64,000 nt of DNA from assembly GCF_900115695.1 (NCBI RefSeq), contig NZ_FOXK01000014.1:1-64000 (forward strand), given 5' to 3'. Made by a program: the position numbers and the translations under genes. This DNA comes from Ectopseudomonas toyotomiensis. Its GTDB lineage: Bacteria; Pseudomonadota; Gammaproteobacteria; Pseudomonadales; Pseudomonadaceae. This document shows positions 37,156 to 47,761 of the stretch, piece after piece; positions within the stretch are counted from its first letter, which is position 1, and the number at the start of each line of letters is the position of its first letter. The notes under the pieces were generated by a model that saw nothing but the letters and a program-made list of their open reading frames with translations, was not told the origin of the DNA and made no database searches.

Positions 37156-37276
37156 TTAAAAGCGTAGCGAGCGACGGCTAGGCAAGGCGAAATCAGGTGA
37201 GAAAGCGGAGTTTACGACTGTAAATGAGCATTTCGAATCTGATTTCAACGCGGCATAGCCTAGCGCAGTAGTTTTT
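37156..37276. repeat. large imperfect palindrome between gmk and yicC
   Basis: About 120 bp fold back on themselves in matched blocks: GCTAGGC (37177-37183) with GCCTAGC (37258-37264), GAAATCAG (37189-37196) with CTGATTTC (37239-37246), and a central TTTAC-GACT-GTAAA (37211-37224). Runs of A and T mark the two ends. The layout is that of a mobile palindromic intergenic element, not a simple terminator. Confidence 0.7.
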
Positions 37277-38138
37277 ACTCGATGTTCTGCACTTGCTCGC
37301 GCATCTGTTCGATGAGCACCTTCAGATTGACCGCAGCCTGTGTGCTGCGCGGATCGAAGGCCTTGGAGCCGAGGGTATTGGCCTCGCGGTTGAGCTCCTG
37401 CATCAAAAAATCCAGACGCCGCCCGGCAGCGCCGCCGGCCTTGAGCACGCGACGCACTTCGCTGACATGGGTACTGAGGCGATCCAGCTCCTCGGCCACG
37501 TCGCTCTTCTGCGCCAGCAGTACCAGCTCCTGCTCCAGGCGTTGCGGGTCGAGCTCGGCCTGCATCTCGGCGAAGCGGGTTTCGATCTTGGCGCGCTGCC
37601 CGGCGAGCATCTGCGGCACCAGCTCGCGCAGGGCGGCGACTTCGTCGAGGATGCTGTCGAGGCGCTCGTTGAGCAGCTTGGCCAGCTCGGCACCTTCGCG
37701 TGCACGGCCGGCCTTGAGTTCACCCAGTGCCTGGTCGAATAGCTTCAGAGCGGCCGCGTTCAGCGCCTGCGGGTCGGCCGAGTCGGCCACCAGCACGCCG
37801 GGCCAGGCCAGCACTTCCAGCGGGTTGAGCGGGGCTGGTTGCTGGATCAGTGCGGCGACCTGTTCGGCAGCGGCAATCAGTTGGCGGGCGCGGTCGGCGT
37901 CGACCTGCAGCGGCTTGCCGGCACTTTCTTCGGCGAAGCGCAGGGTGCACTCCACCTTGCCGCGTGACAGCCCCTGGCGCAGCGCTTCGCGCACCGCGCC
38001 TTCGAGGTCGCGGAAGGCTTCCGGCAGGCGCAGGTGCGGCTCGAGATAGCGGTGGTTGACCGAGCGCAGCTCCCAGCTCAGTGTGCCGTGAGCGGTTGCC
38101 TGCTCATTGCGGGCAAAGGCCGTCATGCTGTGAACCAT
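37275..38138 (-). CDS. yicC: YicC family endoribonuclease-like protein
   Basis: This 287-residue protein is the conserved stress protein YicC. It starts MVHSMTAFARNEQA and ends in MQELNREANTLGSKAFDPRSTQAAVNLKVLIEQMREQVQNIE. E. coli YicC has been reported as an RNase. The reading frame stays open far upstream across rph, but homology begins at the ATG at 38138. Divergent from rph. Confidence 0.93.
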   Translation of the reverse strand: MVHSMTAFARNEQATAHGTLSWELRSVNHRYLEPHLRLPEAFRDLEGAVREALRQGLSRGKVECTLRFAEESAGKPLQVDADRARQLIAAAEQVAALIQQPAPLNPLEVLAWPGVLVADSADPQALNAAALKLFDQALGELKAGRAREGAELAKLLNERLDSILDEVAALRELVPQMLAGQRAKIETRFAEMQAELDPQRLEQELVLLAQKSDVAEELDRLSTHVSEVRRVLKAGGAAGRRLDFLMQELNREANTLGSKAFDPRSTQAAVNLKVLIEQMREQVQNIE

Positions 38139-38269
38139 GGGATACCTCGTGGAAGTCGGCTCGAAAAACGCAGGATTGTAGCTCACGGCACCTACCCATT
38201 TCATGTGCAGGCGATCAGGTCTGCCATCTGCTGGCGCCAATTCGGCGTGTCGCCTTGCTCGGGCGCCCC

Positions 38270-38275
38270 TATAAT
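38270..38275 (+). promoter_or_regulatory. probable -10 element of the rph promoter
   Basis: A perfect TATAAT lies 38 bases before the rph start, in the divergent yicC-rph gap. No good -35 hexamer is seen at 16-18 bases upstream. Confidence 0.5.
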
Positions 38276-38312
38276 GCGCACTGTTTTCACTTAATGAAGT
38301 AGGTATCGCTCG

Positions 38313-39032
38313 ATGAAACGTCCCAGTGGCCGCGCCGCCGATCAGTTGCGCTCGATTCGCATCACCCGCAACTACACCAAGCACGCCGAGGGCTCGGTGC
38401 TCGTGGAGTTCGGCGATACCAAGGTGATTTGCACCGTCAGCGTCGAATCCGGCGTGCCGCGCTTCCTCAAGGGGCAGGGCCAGGGCTGGCTGACTGCCGA
38501 ATACGGCATGCTGCCGCGCGCCACCGGCGAGCGTAACCAGCGTGAGGCCAGCCGCGGCAAGCAGGGCGGGCGTACCCTGGAAATCCAGCGCCTGATCGGC
38601 CGTTCGCTGCGTGCAGCACTGGACATGACCAAGCTGGGCGAGAACACCCTGTACGTCGATTGCGACGTGATCCAGGCTGACGGTGGCACCCGCACCGCCT
38701 CCATCACTGGCGCCATGGTGGCGCTGATCGATGCCCTGAAAGTGCTGAAGAAGCGTGGTTCGCTCAAGGGCGAGCCGCTCAAGCAGATGATCGCAGCGGT
38801 GTCGGTCGGCATCTACCAAGGCGAGCCGGTGCTGGATCTGGACTACCTGGAAGACTCCGCCGCCGAGACCGACCTCAACGTGGTGATGACCAATGCCGGT
38901 GGCTTCATCGAAGTGCAGGGTACGGCCGAGGGCGCGCCGTTCCAGCCCGATGAGTTCAACGCCATGCTGGCACTGGCGCAGAAAGGCATGAACGAGATCT
39001 TTGAACTGCAGAAGGCCGCTCTGGTCGACTGA
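38313..39032 (+). CDS. rph: ribonuclease PH
   Basis: This 239-residue phosphorolytic 3'-5' exoribonuclease trims tRNA 3' ends. Family motifs are complete: [67 protein letters not shown] and [19 protein letters not shown]. Divergent from yicC. Confidence 0.97.
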   Translation: MKRPSGRAADQLRSIRITRNYTKHAEGSVLVEFGDTKVICTVSVESGVPRFLKGQGQGWLTAEYGMLPRATGERNQREASRGKQGGRTLEIQRLIGRSLRAALDMTKLGENTLYVDCDVIQADGGTRTASITGAMVALIDALKVLKKRGSLKGEPLKQMIAAVSVGIYQGEPVLDLDYLEDSAAETDLNVVMTNAGGFIEVQGTAEGAPFQPDEFNAMLALAQKGMNEIFELQKAALVD

Positions 39033-39059
39033 AACCCGAAACGAGCAAGGAGCACCAGG

Positions 39060-39431
39060 ATGAATGACGATATGCAAAACCCGCTTCCGACGCCCAGTCA
39101 GGAGGCGCGTCAGTGGGCCATGTTCTGTCACTTCGCCGCGTTTCTCGGCCTGGTGTTCCCCTTCGGCAATCTGCTTGGCCCGCTGATCATCTGGCAGATC
39201 AAGAAAGACCTCGACCCCTTCGTCGATGCGCAGGGCAAGGAAGCGCTGAACTTCCAGATCAGCGTGGCATTGGCCGCAGTGGTCTGTTTCATTCTGATGG
39301 TGGTGGTGATCGGCTTCCCGCTGCTGATGCTGTTGGGCCTGGCGGCGCTGGTGTTGACCATCATCGCGGGTATCAAGGCCAACGAAGGGCAACCCTATCG
39401 CTACCCCTTCAGTTGGCGTTTGGTGAAGTAA
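39060..39431 (+). CDS. DUF4870 small membrane protein
   Basis: This 123-residue protein has a polar N-terminus and three hydrophobic segments (about 20-45, 65-95 and a following helix). The DUF4870 pattern (ARQWAMFCHFAAFLGLVFPFGNLLGPLIIWQIKKDLDPFVDAQGKEALNFQIS) is clear. Function is unknown. It follows rph by 27 bp and ends at a terminator. Confidence 0.88.
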   Translation: MNDDMQNPLPTPSQEARQWAMFCHFAAFLGLVFPFGNLLGPLIIWQIKKDLDPFVDAQGKEALNFQISVALAAVVCFILMVVVIGFPLLMLLGLAALVLTIIAGIKANEGQPYRYPFSWRLVK

Positions 39432-39444
39432 ACCTGCATGCAAC

Positions 39445-39471
39445 AAAAAGCCGGCGATCAGCCGGCTTTTT
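39445..39471. terminator. bidirectional rho-independent terminator
   Basis: AAAAAGCCGGC / GCCGGCTTTTT with loop GATCA serves the rightward DUF4870 gene and the leftward crc gene, because A and T tracts flank both sides. Confidence 0.93.
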
Positions 39472-39490
39472 CATACCTGTTGCCTGTCGA

Positions 39491-40270
39491 TCAGATGCTG
39501 AGAATCCAGTCGTAATCGACGATCAGCGGCGCATGCTGGGAGAAGCGCGGCTGACGTGGCAGGCGTGCGCTGCGCACACTACGGCGCATGCCCGGAGTGA
39601 GCAGCTGGTAGTCGAAGCGGTAGCCCAGGTTGAGCATTTCCGCTTGCTCGTTATCCGGCCACCAACTGAACTGGTCACCTTCGCGGCTGACTTCGCGCAG
39701 GGCATCGACATAACCCATATTGCCAACCACCTCGTCCATCCAGGCGCGCTCGGGCGCCAGGAAACCTGGTGATTGCTGGCAGTCACGCCAGTTCTTCACG
39801 TCCAGCTTCTGGTGCGCTACATGCAGCGAGCCGCAGTAGATGTACTCGCGACGCTTGCGGCGTTGCTTGTCCAGATAATGGGTGAAGTCGTCCATGAACT
39901 TGAATTTCTGATTCAAGCTCTCGTCACCGTCCCGCCCGCTTGGCAGCAGCAGGGTGGCGATACTTACCTTGTCGAAATCGGCCTGCAGGTAGCGCCCGTA
40001 GCGATCGGCCATCTCGAAGCCGAGGCCGCTGATCACCGCCTTGGGTTGCAATCGCGAGTAGAGCGCCACGCCACCTTGGCTGGGCACTTCACCGTCGCAT
40101 GCATAGAGGAAATAACCATCCAGTTGGAAGGCTTGGTCGTCCATTTCAAAGGCGGAGGCACGGGTGTCTTGCAGGCAGATCACGTCGGCATTCTGGGCTT
40201 GCAGCCAGCTGAGCAGACCTCGCTCGGCCGCAGCCTGAATACCATTCACGTTCACACTGATGATCCGCAT
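39491..40270 (-). CDS. crc: catabolite repression control protein Crc
   Basis: This 259-residue protein has the exonuclease III fold but lacks its catalytic residues. The position of the essential GDMN motif reads GSLH (146-150). Crc assists Hfq in blocking translation of catabolic mRNAs and so sets carbon-source hierarchy in Pseudomonas. The length and sequence (MRIISVNVNGIQAAAERGLL) fit Crc. Divergent from pyrE, a conserved neighbourhood. Confidence 0.96.
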   Translation of the reverse strand: MRIISVNVNGIQAAAERGLLSWLQAQNADVICLQDTRASAFEMDDQAFQLDGYFLYACDGEVPSQGGVALYSRLQPKAVISGLGFEMADRYGRYLQADFDKVSIATLLLPSGRDGDESLNQKFKFMDDFTHYLDKQRRKRREYIYCGSLHVAHQKLDVKNWRDCQQSPGFLAPERAWMDEVVGNMGYVDALREVSREGDQFSWWPDNEQAEMLNLGYRFDYQLLTPGMRRSVRSARLPRQPRFSQHAPLIVDYDWILSI

Positions 40271-40350
40271 AAATGGCCCCCAAAAACACGTGCGTGTATG
40301 ATACCCGAGCTCACCTCATTTAGCTAAATCCGTGCCGTCCGGGACTTTTC

Positions 40351-40992
40351 ATGCAAGCGTACCAGCGCGATTTCATTCGCTTTGCCATCGAACGCGGTGT
40401 TCTGCGTTTCGGTCAGTTCACCCTCAAGTCCGGGCGTACCAGCCCTTATTTCTTCAATGCCGGCCTGTTCGACAGTGGTCTGGCGCTGGCTCAACTGGGG
40501 CGTTTCTACGCGGCGGCCATCGTCGATAGCGGGATCGACTTCGACGTGCTGTTCGGCCCGGCCTACAAGGGCATTCCGCTGGCTGCGACCACTGCCGTGG
40601 CGCTGGCCGAGCATCATCAGCGCGATCTGCCCTGGTGCTTCAACCGCAAGGAAGCCAAGGACCATGGCGAGGGCGGTACCCTGGTCGGCGCGCCGCTCAA
40701 GGGCCGTGTGCTGATCGTCGATGACGTGATCACTGCCGGCACCGCAATCCGTGAGGTCATGCAGATCATCCAGGGGCAGGGCGCTCAGGCTGCCGGCACC
40801 TTGATCGCGCTGAACCGTCAGGAGCGTGGTCAAGGCGAGCTTTCCGCCATTCAGGAAGTCGAGCGCGACTTCGGCATGCCCGTAGTGAGCATCGTGTCAC
40901 TCGAACAGGTACTGGAATATCTGGCAGGGGATGCTGAACTGAAGCAATATCTCCCGGCTGTCGAGGCCTATCGCGCCGAGTACGGAATCTAG
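40351..40992 (+). CDS. pyrE: orotate phosphoribosyltransferase
   Basis: This 213-residue enzyme converts orotate and PRPP to OMP in pyrimidine synthesis. The PRPP-binding motif [13 protein letters not shown] and the catalytic loop [13 protein letters not shown] are conserved. Divergent from crc with about 80 bp between. Confidence 0.97.
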   Translation: MQAYQRDFIRFAIERGVLRFGQFTLKSGRTSPYFFNAGLFDSGLALAQLGRFYAAAIVDSGIDFDVLFGPAYKGIPLAATTAVALAEHHQRDLPWCFNRKEAKDHGEGGTLVGAPLKGRVLIVDDVITAGTAIREVMQIIQGQGAQAAGTLIALNRQERGQGELSAIQEVERDFGMPVVSIVSLEQVLEYLAGDAELKQYLPAVEAYRAEYGI

Positions 40993-41012
40993 CCCTAGCA
41001 CAAGGTCGTCCT

Positions 41013-41615
41013 ATGCCTGCACCGCTCCTGACCCGCTGTACGCTGCTTTGTAGCCTGCTGCTGCCGTTGTCGGGGGTGGCTGCCGAGCTCTATCGTTATG
41101 TCGACGACAAGGGCGTGACAGTGCTCAGCCGCCAGGGCGTGCCGCCCGAGTTCATCGGCAAGGGGTACGAGGTACTCAATGATCAGGGGCGCGTGCTACG
41201 GGTGATCCCGCCAGCCCCTACGCCCGAAGAGTTTGCCCGTATGCAGGCGGACAAGGCGCGTGCCAGCAGCGATGCCCAGTTGCTGCGTCTGTACACCAAT
41301 CTTGACGATGTCGACCGTGCCCGTGAGCGCAAGCTGGCCGAGCTCGACAGCGTCACCAGCGTCGCGCGTGGCAATCTGCAGTCGGTGCGTACTCAGCAGG
41401 CCAACCTGCAGAGCCAGGCCGCCGACCATGAGCGTGCCGGGCGCCAGGTGCCGGAACATTTGCTGGCGCAGATCAACAACCTCAAGGAAGAGCAGCAGCG
41501 CCTGCAGCGTGATATCGCGCGTTACAAGGAAGCCCGCACTCAGGCCGAGGCCGGTTTTGCCGCTGATCGCGCGCGCCTGGCCGAGCTGTTCGGCGAGCCG
41601 CAGAAAAAGCCTTAG
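41013..41615 (+). CDS. DUF4124-containing exported coiled-coil protein
   Basis: This 200-residue protein has a signal peptide (about 24 residues), a short DUF4124 region (ELYRYVDDKGVTVLSRQGVPPEFIGKGYEVLNDQGRVLRVIPPAPTPEE) and then a long coiled coil (about 80-185) rich in Q, R and A. It lies 20 bp after pyrE and is probably cotranscribed. Function unknown. Confidence 0.82.
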   Translation: MPAPLLTRCTLLCSLLLPLSGVAAELYRYVDDKGVTVLSRQGVPPEFIGKGYEVLNDQGRVLRVIPPAPTPEEFARMQADKARASSDAQLLRLYTNLDDVDRARERKLAELDSVTSVARGNLQSVRTQQANLQSQAADHERAGRQVPEHLLAQINNLKEEQQRLQRDIARYKEARTQAEAGFAADRARLAELFGEPQKKP

Positions 41616-41626
41616 GGCTCAGTCAT

Positions 41627-42073
41627 TCAGCCTTGCGGCTGAGTGTTCTCGAAACTCTCGATCTTTTCCCTGAGCCACTGCGGCAGCGGGGCGCTGCTGC
41701 GTGTCGCACCGTCGGCGTGAACATAGACGATTTCGCCGCTGGTCAGTAGCTCGCCGTCGCGCCAGATGCCGAGCGCAAAGGTCAGGCTGGATCGGCCCAG
41801 ACGCGCGCTGCGCACGCCAATCTGCAGTTGATCGTCGAAGCGCGCCGGGGCGCGGTATTCGAGCAAGGTGCGGATGGCGAAAAAGTCGCCGCCGTCCTGT
41901 GCCAAGTCACCCGGATAGGCGACGCCCAGCGCGCGAAAGTATTCGGTGATGGCAACGTCGGCGTAGGTCAGGTAGTGGCCATTGAAGACGATGCTTTGCG
42001 GATCGACTTCGGCCCAGCGCACGCGCAACGCGTGGAGGAAACTGAACTGGCTGAGTTCGGGCAGGCTGCTCAT
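41627..42073 (-). CDS. acyl-CoA thioesterase, 4HBT/YbgC type
   Basis: This 148-residue hotdog-fold protein has the 4HBT active-site segment RVRWAEVDPQSIVFNGHYLTYADVA, with Asp as likely catalytic residue. Substrate is unknown. It converges on the DUF4124 gene with 11 bp between stops. Confidence 0.85.
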   Translation of the reverse strand: MSSLPELSQFSFLHALRVRWAEVDPQSIVFNGHYLTYADVAITEYFRALGVAYPGDLAQDGGDFFAIRTLLEYRAPARFDDQLQIGVRSARLGRSSLTFALGIWRDGELLTSGEIVYVHADGATRSSAPLPQWLREKIESFENTQPQG

Positions 42074-42440
42074 GGGCGTTCCTTATCAGGGGGGCTGGTG
42101 AGCGTGCATGTTGAGGAGGGTTGCGGCAAGTTCGAGTCGGTGTGCGGATGGCTTGCGATAAGACTGCTCGATGGTCGGTACCGGGGTACGTACCAACTAT
42201 GGATTGCCCTGCGCTTGCCGGGCCTACCCTAGGGGCACCAGGCTTTGGTTTGTACTCGTTTATCTGAAGAGGGCGTGTGGAATCTTGCCCTCTCCCGCCC
42301 TGCGGGCACCCCGCTCCGCGCCCCGGCCTGATCGCCAGCGATCAGGCGCTCATCGGCGCAGGAAGCAGTGCTTCCAAAAGCGCGCCTCTTCGCCCCGCAA
42401 GCGGGAGAGGGTCATCAGAAGGCCGCGTGGCGGCCGCTGT
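42074..42440. other. 367-bp intergenic region between thioesterase and argB
   Basis: No gene is seen. The right part is a palindromic element (42288-42411). The left part has no recognised gene or signal; a thioesterase promoter is expected near 42080-42150. Its ORFs are low-complexity and without family features. Confidence 0.6.
42288..42411. repeat. 124-bp element with 11-bp terminal inverted repeats
   Basis: Termini CCCTCTCCCGC (42288-42298) and GCGGGAGAGGG (42401-42411) are perfect inverted repeats. Inside are two further perfect hairpins: CCTGATCG / CGATCAGG (42327-42346) and GGAAGC / GCTTCC (42361-42375). The nested design and lack of an ORF resemble a MITE-like or folded-RNA element. 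No target-site duplication is obvious. Confidence 0.6.
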
Positions 42441-43370
<930 letters not shown>

Positions 43371-45962
43371 TCAAAAGGGCAGTTGCAGGTCGGGGGCGAC
43401 CTTGAGCAGTTGGGCGCGGAACACATCCTGGATACGCTCCAGCTCTTCCTGGGTGTCGGCCTCGAAGCGCAGTACCAGCACCGGCGTGGTGTTGGACGCA
43501 CGAATCAGGCCCCAGCCCTTGGGATAATCGACGCGTACACCGTCGATGCTGGTGATGTTCGCCTCGCCCCACTGGCCTTCACGCTGCAGGCGTTCGATCA
43601 TGCCGAACTTGGTCTGCTCGGTGACCTTGATGTTGATTTCCGGCGTGGAAATGTCGCTGGGGAAGGCGCTGAACACCTGCTCGGCGTTGCGTTTTTCCAG
43701 GCTGAGGATTTCCAGAAGACGGGCAGCGCTGTAGATGCCGTCGTCGAAACCGTACCAGCGCTCCTTGAAGAAGATATGACCGCTCATCTCGCCGGCCAGC
43801 AGGGCACCGGTTTCCTTCATTTTCTTCTTGATCAGCGAATGGCCGGTCTTCCACATCACCGGGCGACCGCCGTAGCCGCTGATCAGCGGGGTCAGGCGAC
43901 GGGTGCATTTGACGTCGAAGATGATGTCGGCGCCGGGGTTGCGCGAGACCACGTCCTTGGCGAACAGCATCAGCAGGCGGTCGGGGTAGACGATGTTGCC
44001 GGTGTTGGTCACCACGCCGACGCGGTCACCGTCGCCATCGAAGGCCAGGCCCAGGTCGGCGTTTTCCGCTTTGACGCGGGCGATCAGGTCGACCAGGTTC
44101 TCCGGTTTGCCCGGATCCGGGTGGTGGTTGGGGAAGGTGCCGTCCACTTCGCAGAACAGCGGAATCACGCTGCAGCCCAGAGCTTCGATCAGTTGCGGGG
44201 CGATCACGCCAGCGGCGCCATTGCCGCAGTCGACCACCACGCGCAGTGGCTTGGCCAGGGCGATGTCGTCACGAATGGTCTTGAAGTAGCGCTGCAGCAC
44301 GTCGACCTGCTGCACGCTGCCGACGCCTGTGGCCAGGTCGTTGTTGTCCAGGCGCGTCTTCAGCGCGAGGATCTGTTCGTTGGCCAGGGTGTCGCCGGCG
44401 ATGATGATCTTGAAGCCGTTGTAGTCCGGCGGATTGTGGCTGCCGGTGAGCATCACGGCCGAGCGGCCTTCCAGCACGTTGGCAGCGAAGTACACCACCG
44501 GGGTCGGCACCATGCCGATATCGGTCACTTCGCAGCCGCAGTCGAGCAGGCCCTGTACCAGTTGCTGCAGCAGTTCCGGGCCGGAGAGGCGGCCGTCGCG
44601 GCCAACGATGACCTTGGGCTCGCCCTGGGCCAGGCTCTGCGAGCCGATGGCGCGGCCAATCCAGTAGGCATATTCGGCGGTCAGGGTATCGCCCACCACG
44701 CCACGGATGTCGTAGGCGCGGAAAATGTCGGCGGGAAGTTTCGGGGCGCTTTGGCTAGTGCTCATTGCGGGGCTCTGCTCCAGTCCCAGGAGATCCTGGT
44801 CTTCATCGAGAATGTCGATATCGAGGATATCGGTGTCCTGAAACAGCGGGTCGACCAGCTCGGCTGGCTTGGCTGCCGGCTGAGCGGCGGGTGCCGCGGC
44901 TGTTCCTTTAACGGGGGTACTGCTGCCTTCAGCGCTACTGCGGCGCGGCAATCGTGCCAGGCTCTGGGCCAGCGCATCGAGCACCGGCAGGCTGAGGCTG
45001 AAGGCTTTGACGTTCTTACCGGCGGAGAGTTCTTTGAGCATTTGCCCGAGTTGCTGGGCGTCGAGATTGACGCGCCGCTGCAGCGCGCCCTGCACCAGAA
45101 CCATGCCGATCAGGGCACCGCCCAGTGCAAGCAGGAACGCGAGACCGAGCAACGCTGGAGAAATGCTGCCTTGAGCCAGGCCGGGGCCGGGGGTGAAGCT
45201 GATCTTCCAGTACGGATTGCCGGTGGCGAAGGTCTGCGCGGCGGCTGCGTCGCCTGCCTGGCCGCGCTGTAGCAGCACCTGCGCTGGTGTGTTGGCGAAC
45301 TGCTGCACCAGCTGCACCTGCCCATACTCGGGCGGGAGCGCCGGCATAGCTGCGAGTAGCCGCTGCAGGTCGAAGGCCAGCAGCAGCGTACCCTGGGCCG
45401 GCTGATTCTCACTCAGGCGCAGGGCCACGGCGCTGTAGGCCAGCCAGCGCTCACCCACGCGATAGGCTTCGGTAGCGGGTTGCTGGCCGCTTTCAGTACG
45501 GCGCAGCATATCCAGGCCGGCGAAGTTCATCGGTGCGGCGCGAGAGGTGTTCTGTACCGCTTCGCCGCGGCGATTGAGATGGGCATCGATGACGCCATCC
45601 CAGTAGCCCAGGCGCCGTTCGACTTCGCTGACCCGCAGGTTGTCGCCGCTTTGCAGTGCTTGCAATAACTCCGGGTTGCGCGCCGCGGCGAGGCTGTCGG
45701 CCTGCAATTGCTTGAGCGCCTGTTGCACGGCAGCGGCCTGGTTGCTGCCAATGGCCTGTACCAGCTCTGCCTGGCGTGCCTGGCTGCTGCTGTTGTCGGC
45801 AAACCACAGCAGCGCGGCGCCTGCGGCCCCGCCGATCACGGCGGCCAGCAGACCGGGTAGCAGGGGGCCCAGTGAGGGGTTCGCCGTCTTGCTCTTGGGC
45901 TTGCTCGGCACCAGGCTGGCAGCCGTGTCGGCTTCCTTGGCGGTACGCTTGAAGAGTTTCAC
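43371..45962 (-). CDS. algC: phosphomannomutase/phosphoglucomutase AlgC, membrane-anchored long form
   Basis: The C-terminal 464 residues are AlgC, which interconverts mannose- and glucose-6-P and -1-P for alginate, LPS and rhamnolipid. The catalytic Ser lies in TGSHNPP (Ser109 of the short form, about 508 here), the metal loop is DGDGDRVG, the sugar loop is GEMSGH and the phosphate site is RASNTTPVLVLRFE. In frame upstream lie ~400 more residues: a membrane helix (34-54), a probable periplasmic domain, a second helix (269-294) and a linker. A GTG at 45962 with GAGGAG makes 863 residues. The ATG at 44765 would make the classical short form; both could be used. Confidence 0.9.
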   Translation of the reverse strand: MKLFKRTAKEADTAASLVPSKPKSKTANPSLGPLLPGLLAAVIGGAAGAALLWFADNSSSQARQAELVQAIGSNQAAAVQQALKQLQADSLAAARNPELLQALQSGDNLRVSEVERRLGYWDGVIDAHLNRRGEAVQNTSRAAPMNFAGLDMLRRTESGQQPATEAYRVGERWLAYSAVALRLSENQPAQGTLLLAFDLQRLLAAMPALPPEYGQVQLVQQFANTPAQVLLQRGQAGDAAAAQTFATGNPYWKISFTPGPGLAQGSISPALLGLAFLLALGGALIGMVLVQGALQRRVNLDAQQLGQMLKELSAGKNVKAFSLSLPVLDALAQSLARLPRRSSAEGSSTPVKGTAAAPAAQPAAKPAELVDPLFQDTDILDIDILDEDQDLLGLEQSPAMSTSQSAPKLPADIFRAYDIRGVVGDTLTAEYAYWIGRAIGSQSLAQGEPKVIVGRDGRLSGPELLQQLVQGLLDCGCEVTDIGMVPTPVVYFAANVLEGRSAVMLTGSHNPPDYNGFKIIIAGDTLANEQILALKTRLDNNDLATGVGSVQQVDVLQRYFKTIRDDIALAKPLRVVVDCGNGAAGVIAPQLIEALGCSVIPLFCEVDGTFPNHHPDPGKPENLVDLIARVKAENADLGLAFDGDGDRVGVVTNTGNIVYPDRLLMLFAKDVVSRNPGADIIFDVKCTRRLTPLISGYGGRPVMWKTGHSLIKKKMKETGALLAGEMSGHIFFKERWYGFDDGIYSAARLLEILSLEKRNAEQVFSAFPSDISTPEINIKVTEQTKFGMIERLQREGQWGEANITSIDGVRVDYPKGWGLIRASNTTPVLVLRFEADTQEELERIQDVFRAQLLKVAPDLQLPF

Positions 45963-46002
45963 GTAGGTGCTCCTCGGCGGGTCGTCCTGTGGGGTATATG
46001 AA

Positions 46003-46458
46003 TCAGTGGCTACCGGAGTGGCCGAAGCCGCCGGCGCCACGTTGGGTCTCGTCGAACTGCTCGACCAGCTCGAAGTGGGCCTGCACCACAGGCACCAGCA
46101 CCAACTGCGCGATACGCTCGCCGATGGCGATGGTGAAAGGCGTCTGACCACGGTTCCAGCACGACACCATCAGTTCGCCCTGATAGTCCGAGTCGATCAG
46201 GCCGACCAGGTTGCCGAGGACGATGCCGTGTTTGTGGCCCAGACCCGAGCGCGGCAGGATCATCGCGGCCAGGCCAGGGTCGCCAATGTAAATCGACAGG
46301 CCGGTGGGGATCAGCACGGTCTGGCCTGGCTCGAGGACGATCTCGTCCTTGAGCATGGCGCGCAGGTCGAGGCCGGCGGAACCGGGTGTGGCGTATTGCG
46401 GCAGCGGGAATTCCTGGCCGAGGCGGGGATCGAGGATCTTGGCTTGCAGAGCGTGCAT
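46003..46458 (-). CDS. dut: dUTP diphosphatase
   Basis: This 151-residue trimeric dUTPase has all five motifs, including [10 protein letters not shown] (I), [10 protein letters not shown] (II), [11 protein letters not shown] (III), RIAQLVLVP (IV) and [10 protein letters not shown] (V). It keeps dUTP out of DNA and makes dUMP. It lies 2 bp after coaBC. Confidence 0.97.
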   Translation of the reverse strand: MHALQAKILDPRLGQEFPLPQYATPGSAGLDLRAMLKDEIVLEPGQTVLIPTGLSIYIGDPGLAAMILPRSGLGHKHGIVLGNLVGLIDSDYQGELMVSCWNRGQTPFTIAIGERIAQLVLVPVVQAHFELVEQFDETQRGAGGFGHSGSH

Positions 46459-46460
46459 GG

Positions 46461-47669
46461 TCAGTTCTTGTTCAGTCGTTCGGCGATAAGGGTGATCAAC
46501 TGGCGGGCGATCTTGCCCTTGCTGGTCTGGGCGAAACTGGTTTGCTGCAGCCCACGGTCGATCACGGTGATGGCGTTCTCTTCACTATTGAAGCCGATGC
46601 TGGGGTTGGCCACATCATTGGCGACGATCAGGTCGAGATTCTTGTCGCGCAGCTTGCGCGAGGCGTATTCGAGCAGGTTCTCGGTCTCGGCGGCGAAGCC
46701 CACGCTGAACGGGCGATCCTCGCGACCGGCGATGGTGGCGAGGATATCCGGGTTGCGCACCATTTGCAGGAGCATCCCTTCGCCACTGCTGGGGTCTTTC
46801 TTCAATTTGTGCTGGGCTACCACTTCCGGGCGGTAGTCGGCCACCGCGGCGGCGGCGATCAGCACGTCGCAGGGCATCGCCGCTTCGCAAGCGGCAAGCA
46901 TGTCGCGGGCGCTGACCACGTCGATGCGGCTGACCCGGTCCGGCGTCGGCAGATGCACCGGGCCGCTGACCAGGGTCACGCGCGCGCCGGCTTCGGCGGC
47001 GGCCTCGGCCAGGGCGAAGCCCATCTTGCCGGAGCTGTGGTTGGTGATGTAGCGCACCGGGTCGATGTTTTCCTGAGTCGGGCCAGCGGTGATCAGGATA
47101 TGCAGGCCATCGAGCGCCTGGCGCTGGAAGCAGTCGGCGGCCAGCTGGGCCAGATCATTGGGTTCGAGCATGCGACCGAGGCCGACATCGCCACAGGCCT
47201 GGCTGCCGGATGCCGGGCCGAACAGGCGCATGCCGCGATTTTGCAGCAATTCGAGGTTGGCCTGGGTGGCTGCGTCGCGCCACATGGCCTGGTTCATCGC
47301 CGGAGCCAGAGCAATCGGCGCATCGGTAGCCAGTACCAGGGTGGTCAGCAGGTCGTTGGCCACGCCCTGCGCGAGGCGCGCGATAAGGTCGGCGGTGGCA
47401 GGAGCGATGAGGATCAGATCGGCCCAGCGCGCCAGTTCGATATGGCCCATCGCCGCTTCGGCGGCCGGGTCGAGCAGGTCGAGGTGCACGGGATGGCCGG
47501 ACAGGGCCTGCAGGGTCAGCGGGGTGATGAACTCGCGTCCGCCCTGGGTCATCACCACGCGGACTTCGGCGCCTTGATCCTTGAGTCGGCGAACCAGTTC
47601 GGCGCTCTTGTAGGCAGCAATACCGCCCCCCACGCCGACGATGATGCGTTTGCGATACAGCCGCTGCAT
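46461..47669 (-). CDS. coaBC: bifunctional CoaBC (phosphopantothenoylcysteine synthetase/decarboxylase)
   Basis: This 402-residue fusion makes 4-phosphopantetheine for coenzyme A. The CoaC flavoprotein half (about 1-185) has [24 protein letters not shown] and the CGDVGLGRM motif with catalytic Cys. The CoaB half (about 190-402) has [25 protein letters not shown]. The start at 47669 gives the family length; a longer in-frame extension to the right is rejected. Divergent from radC. Confidence 0.96.
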   Translation of the reverse strand: MQRLYRKRIIVGVGGGIAAYKSAELVRRLKDQGAEVRVVMTQGGREFITPLTLQALSGHPVHLDLLDPAAEAAMGHIELARWADLILIAPATADLIARLAQGVANDLLTTLVLATDAPIALAPAMNQAMWRDAATQANLELLQNRGMRLFGPASGSQACGDVGLGRMLEPNDLAQLAADCFQRQALDGLHILITAGPTQENIDPVRYITNHSSGKMGFALAEAAAEAGARVTLVSGPVHLPTPDRVSRIDVVSARDMLAACEAAMPCDVLIAAAAVADYRPEVVAQHKLKKDPSSGEGMLLQMVRNPDILATIAGREDRPFSVGFAAETENLLEYASRKLRDKNLDLIVANDVANPSIGFNSEENAITVIDRGLQQTSFAQTSKGKIARQLITLIAERLNKN

Positions 47670-47761
47670 AGGCCTGCCTTTTATAAACCGGTGGATGTGC
47701 GCCACGTGACCAACGCCTCCCCAGGCCGGCCCCGTGTAAAAAGATGGGCTACGATAGCACA

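Noticed and set aside
37275-39446. One 723-residue frame on the minus strand
   Set aside because: Only the last 287 residues are YicC. The upstream part is the antisense of rph and reflects GC-rich open frames.
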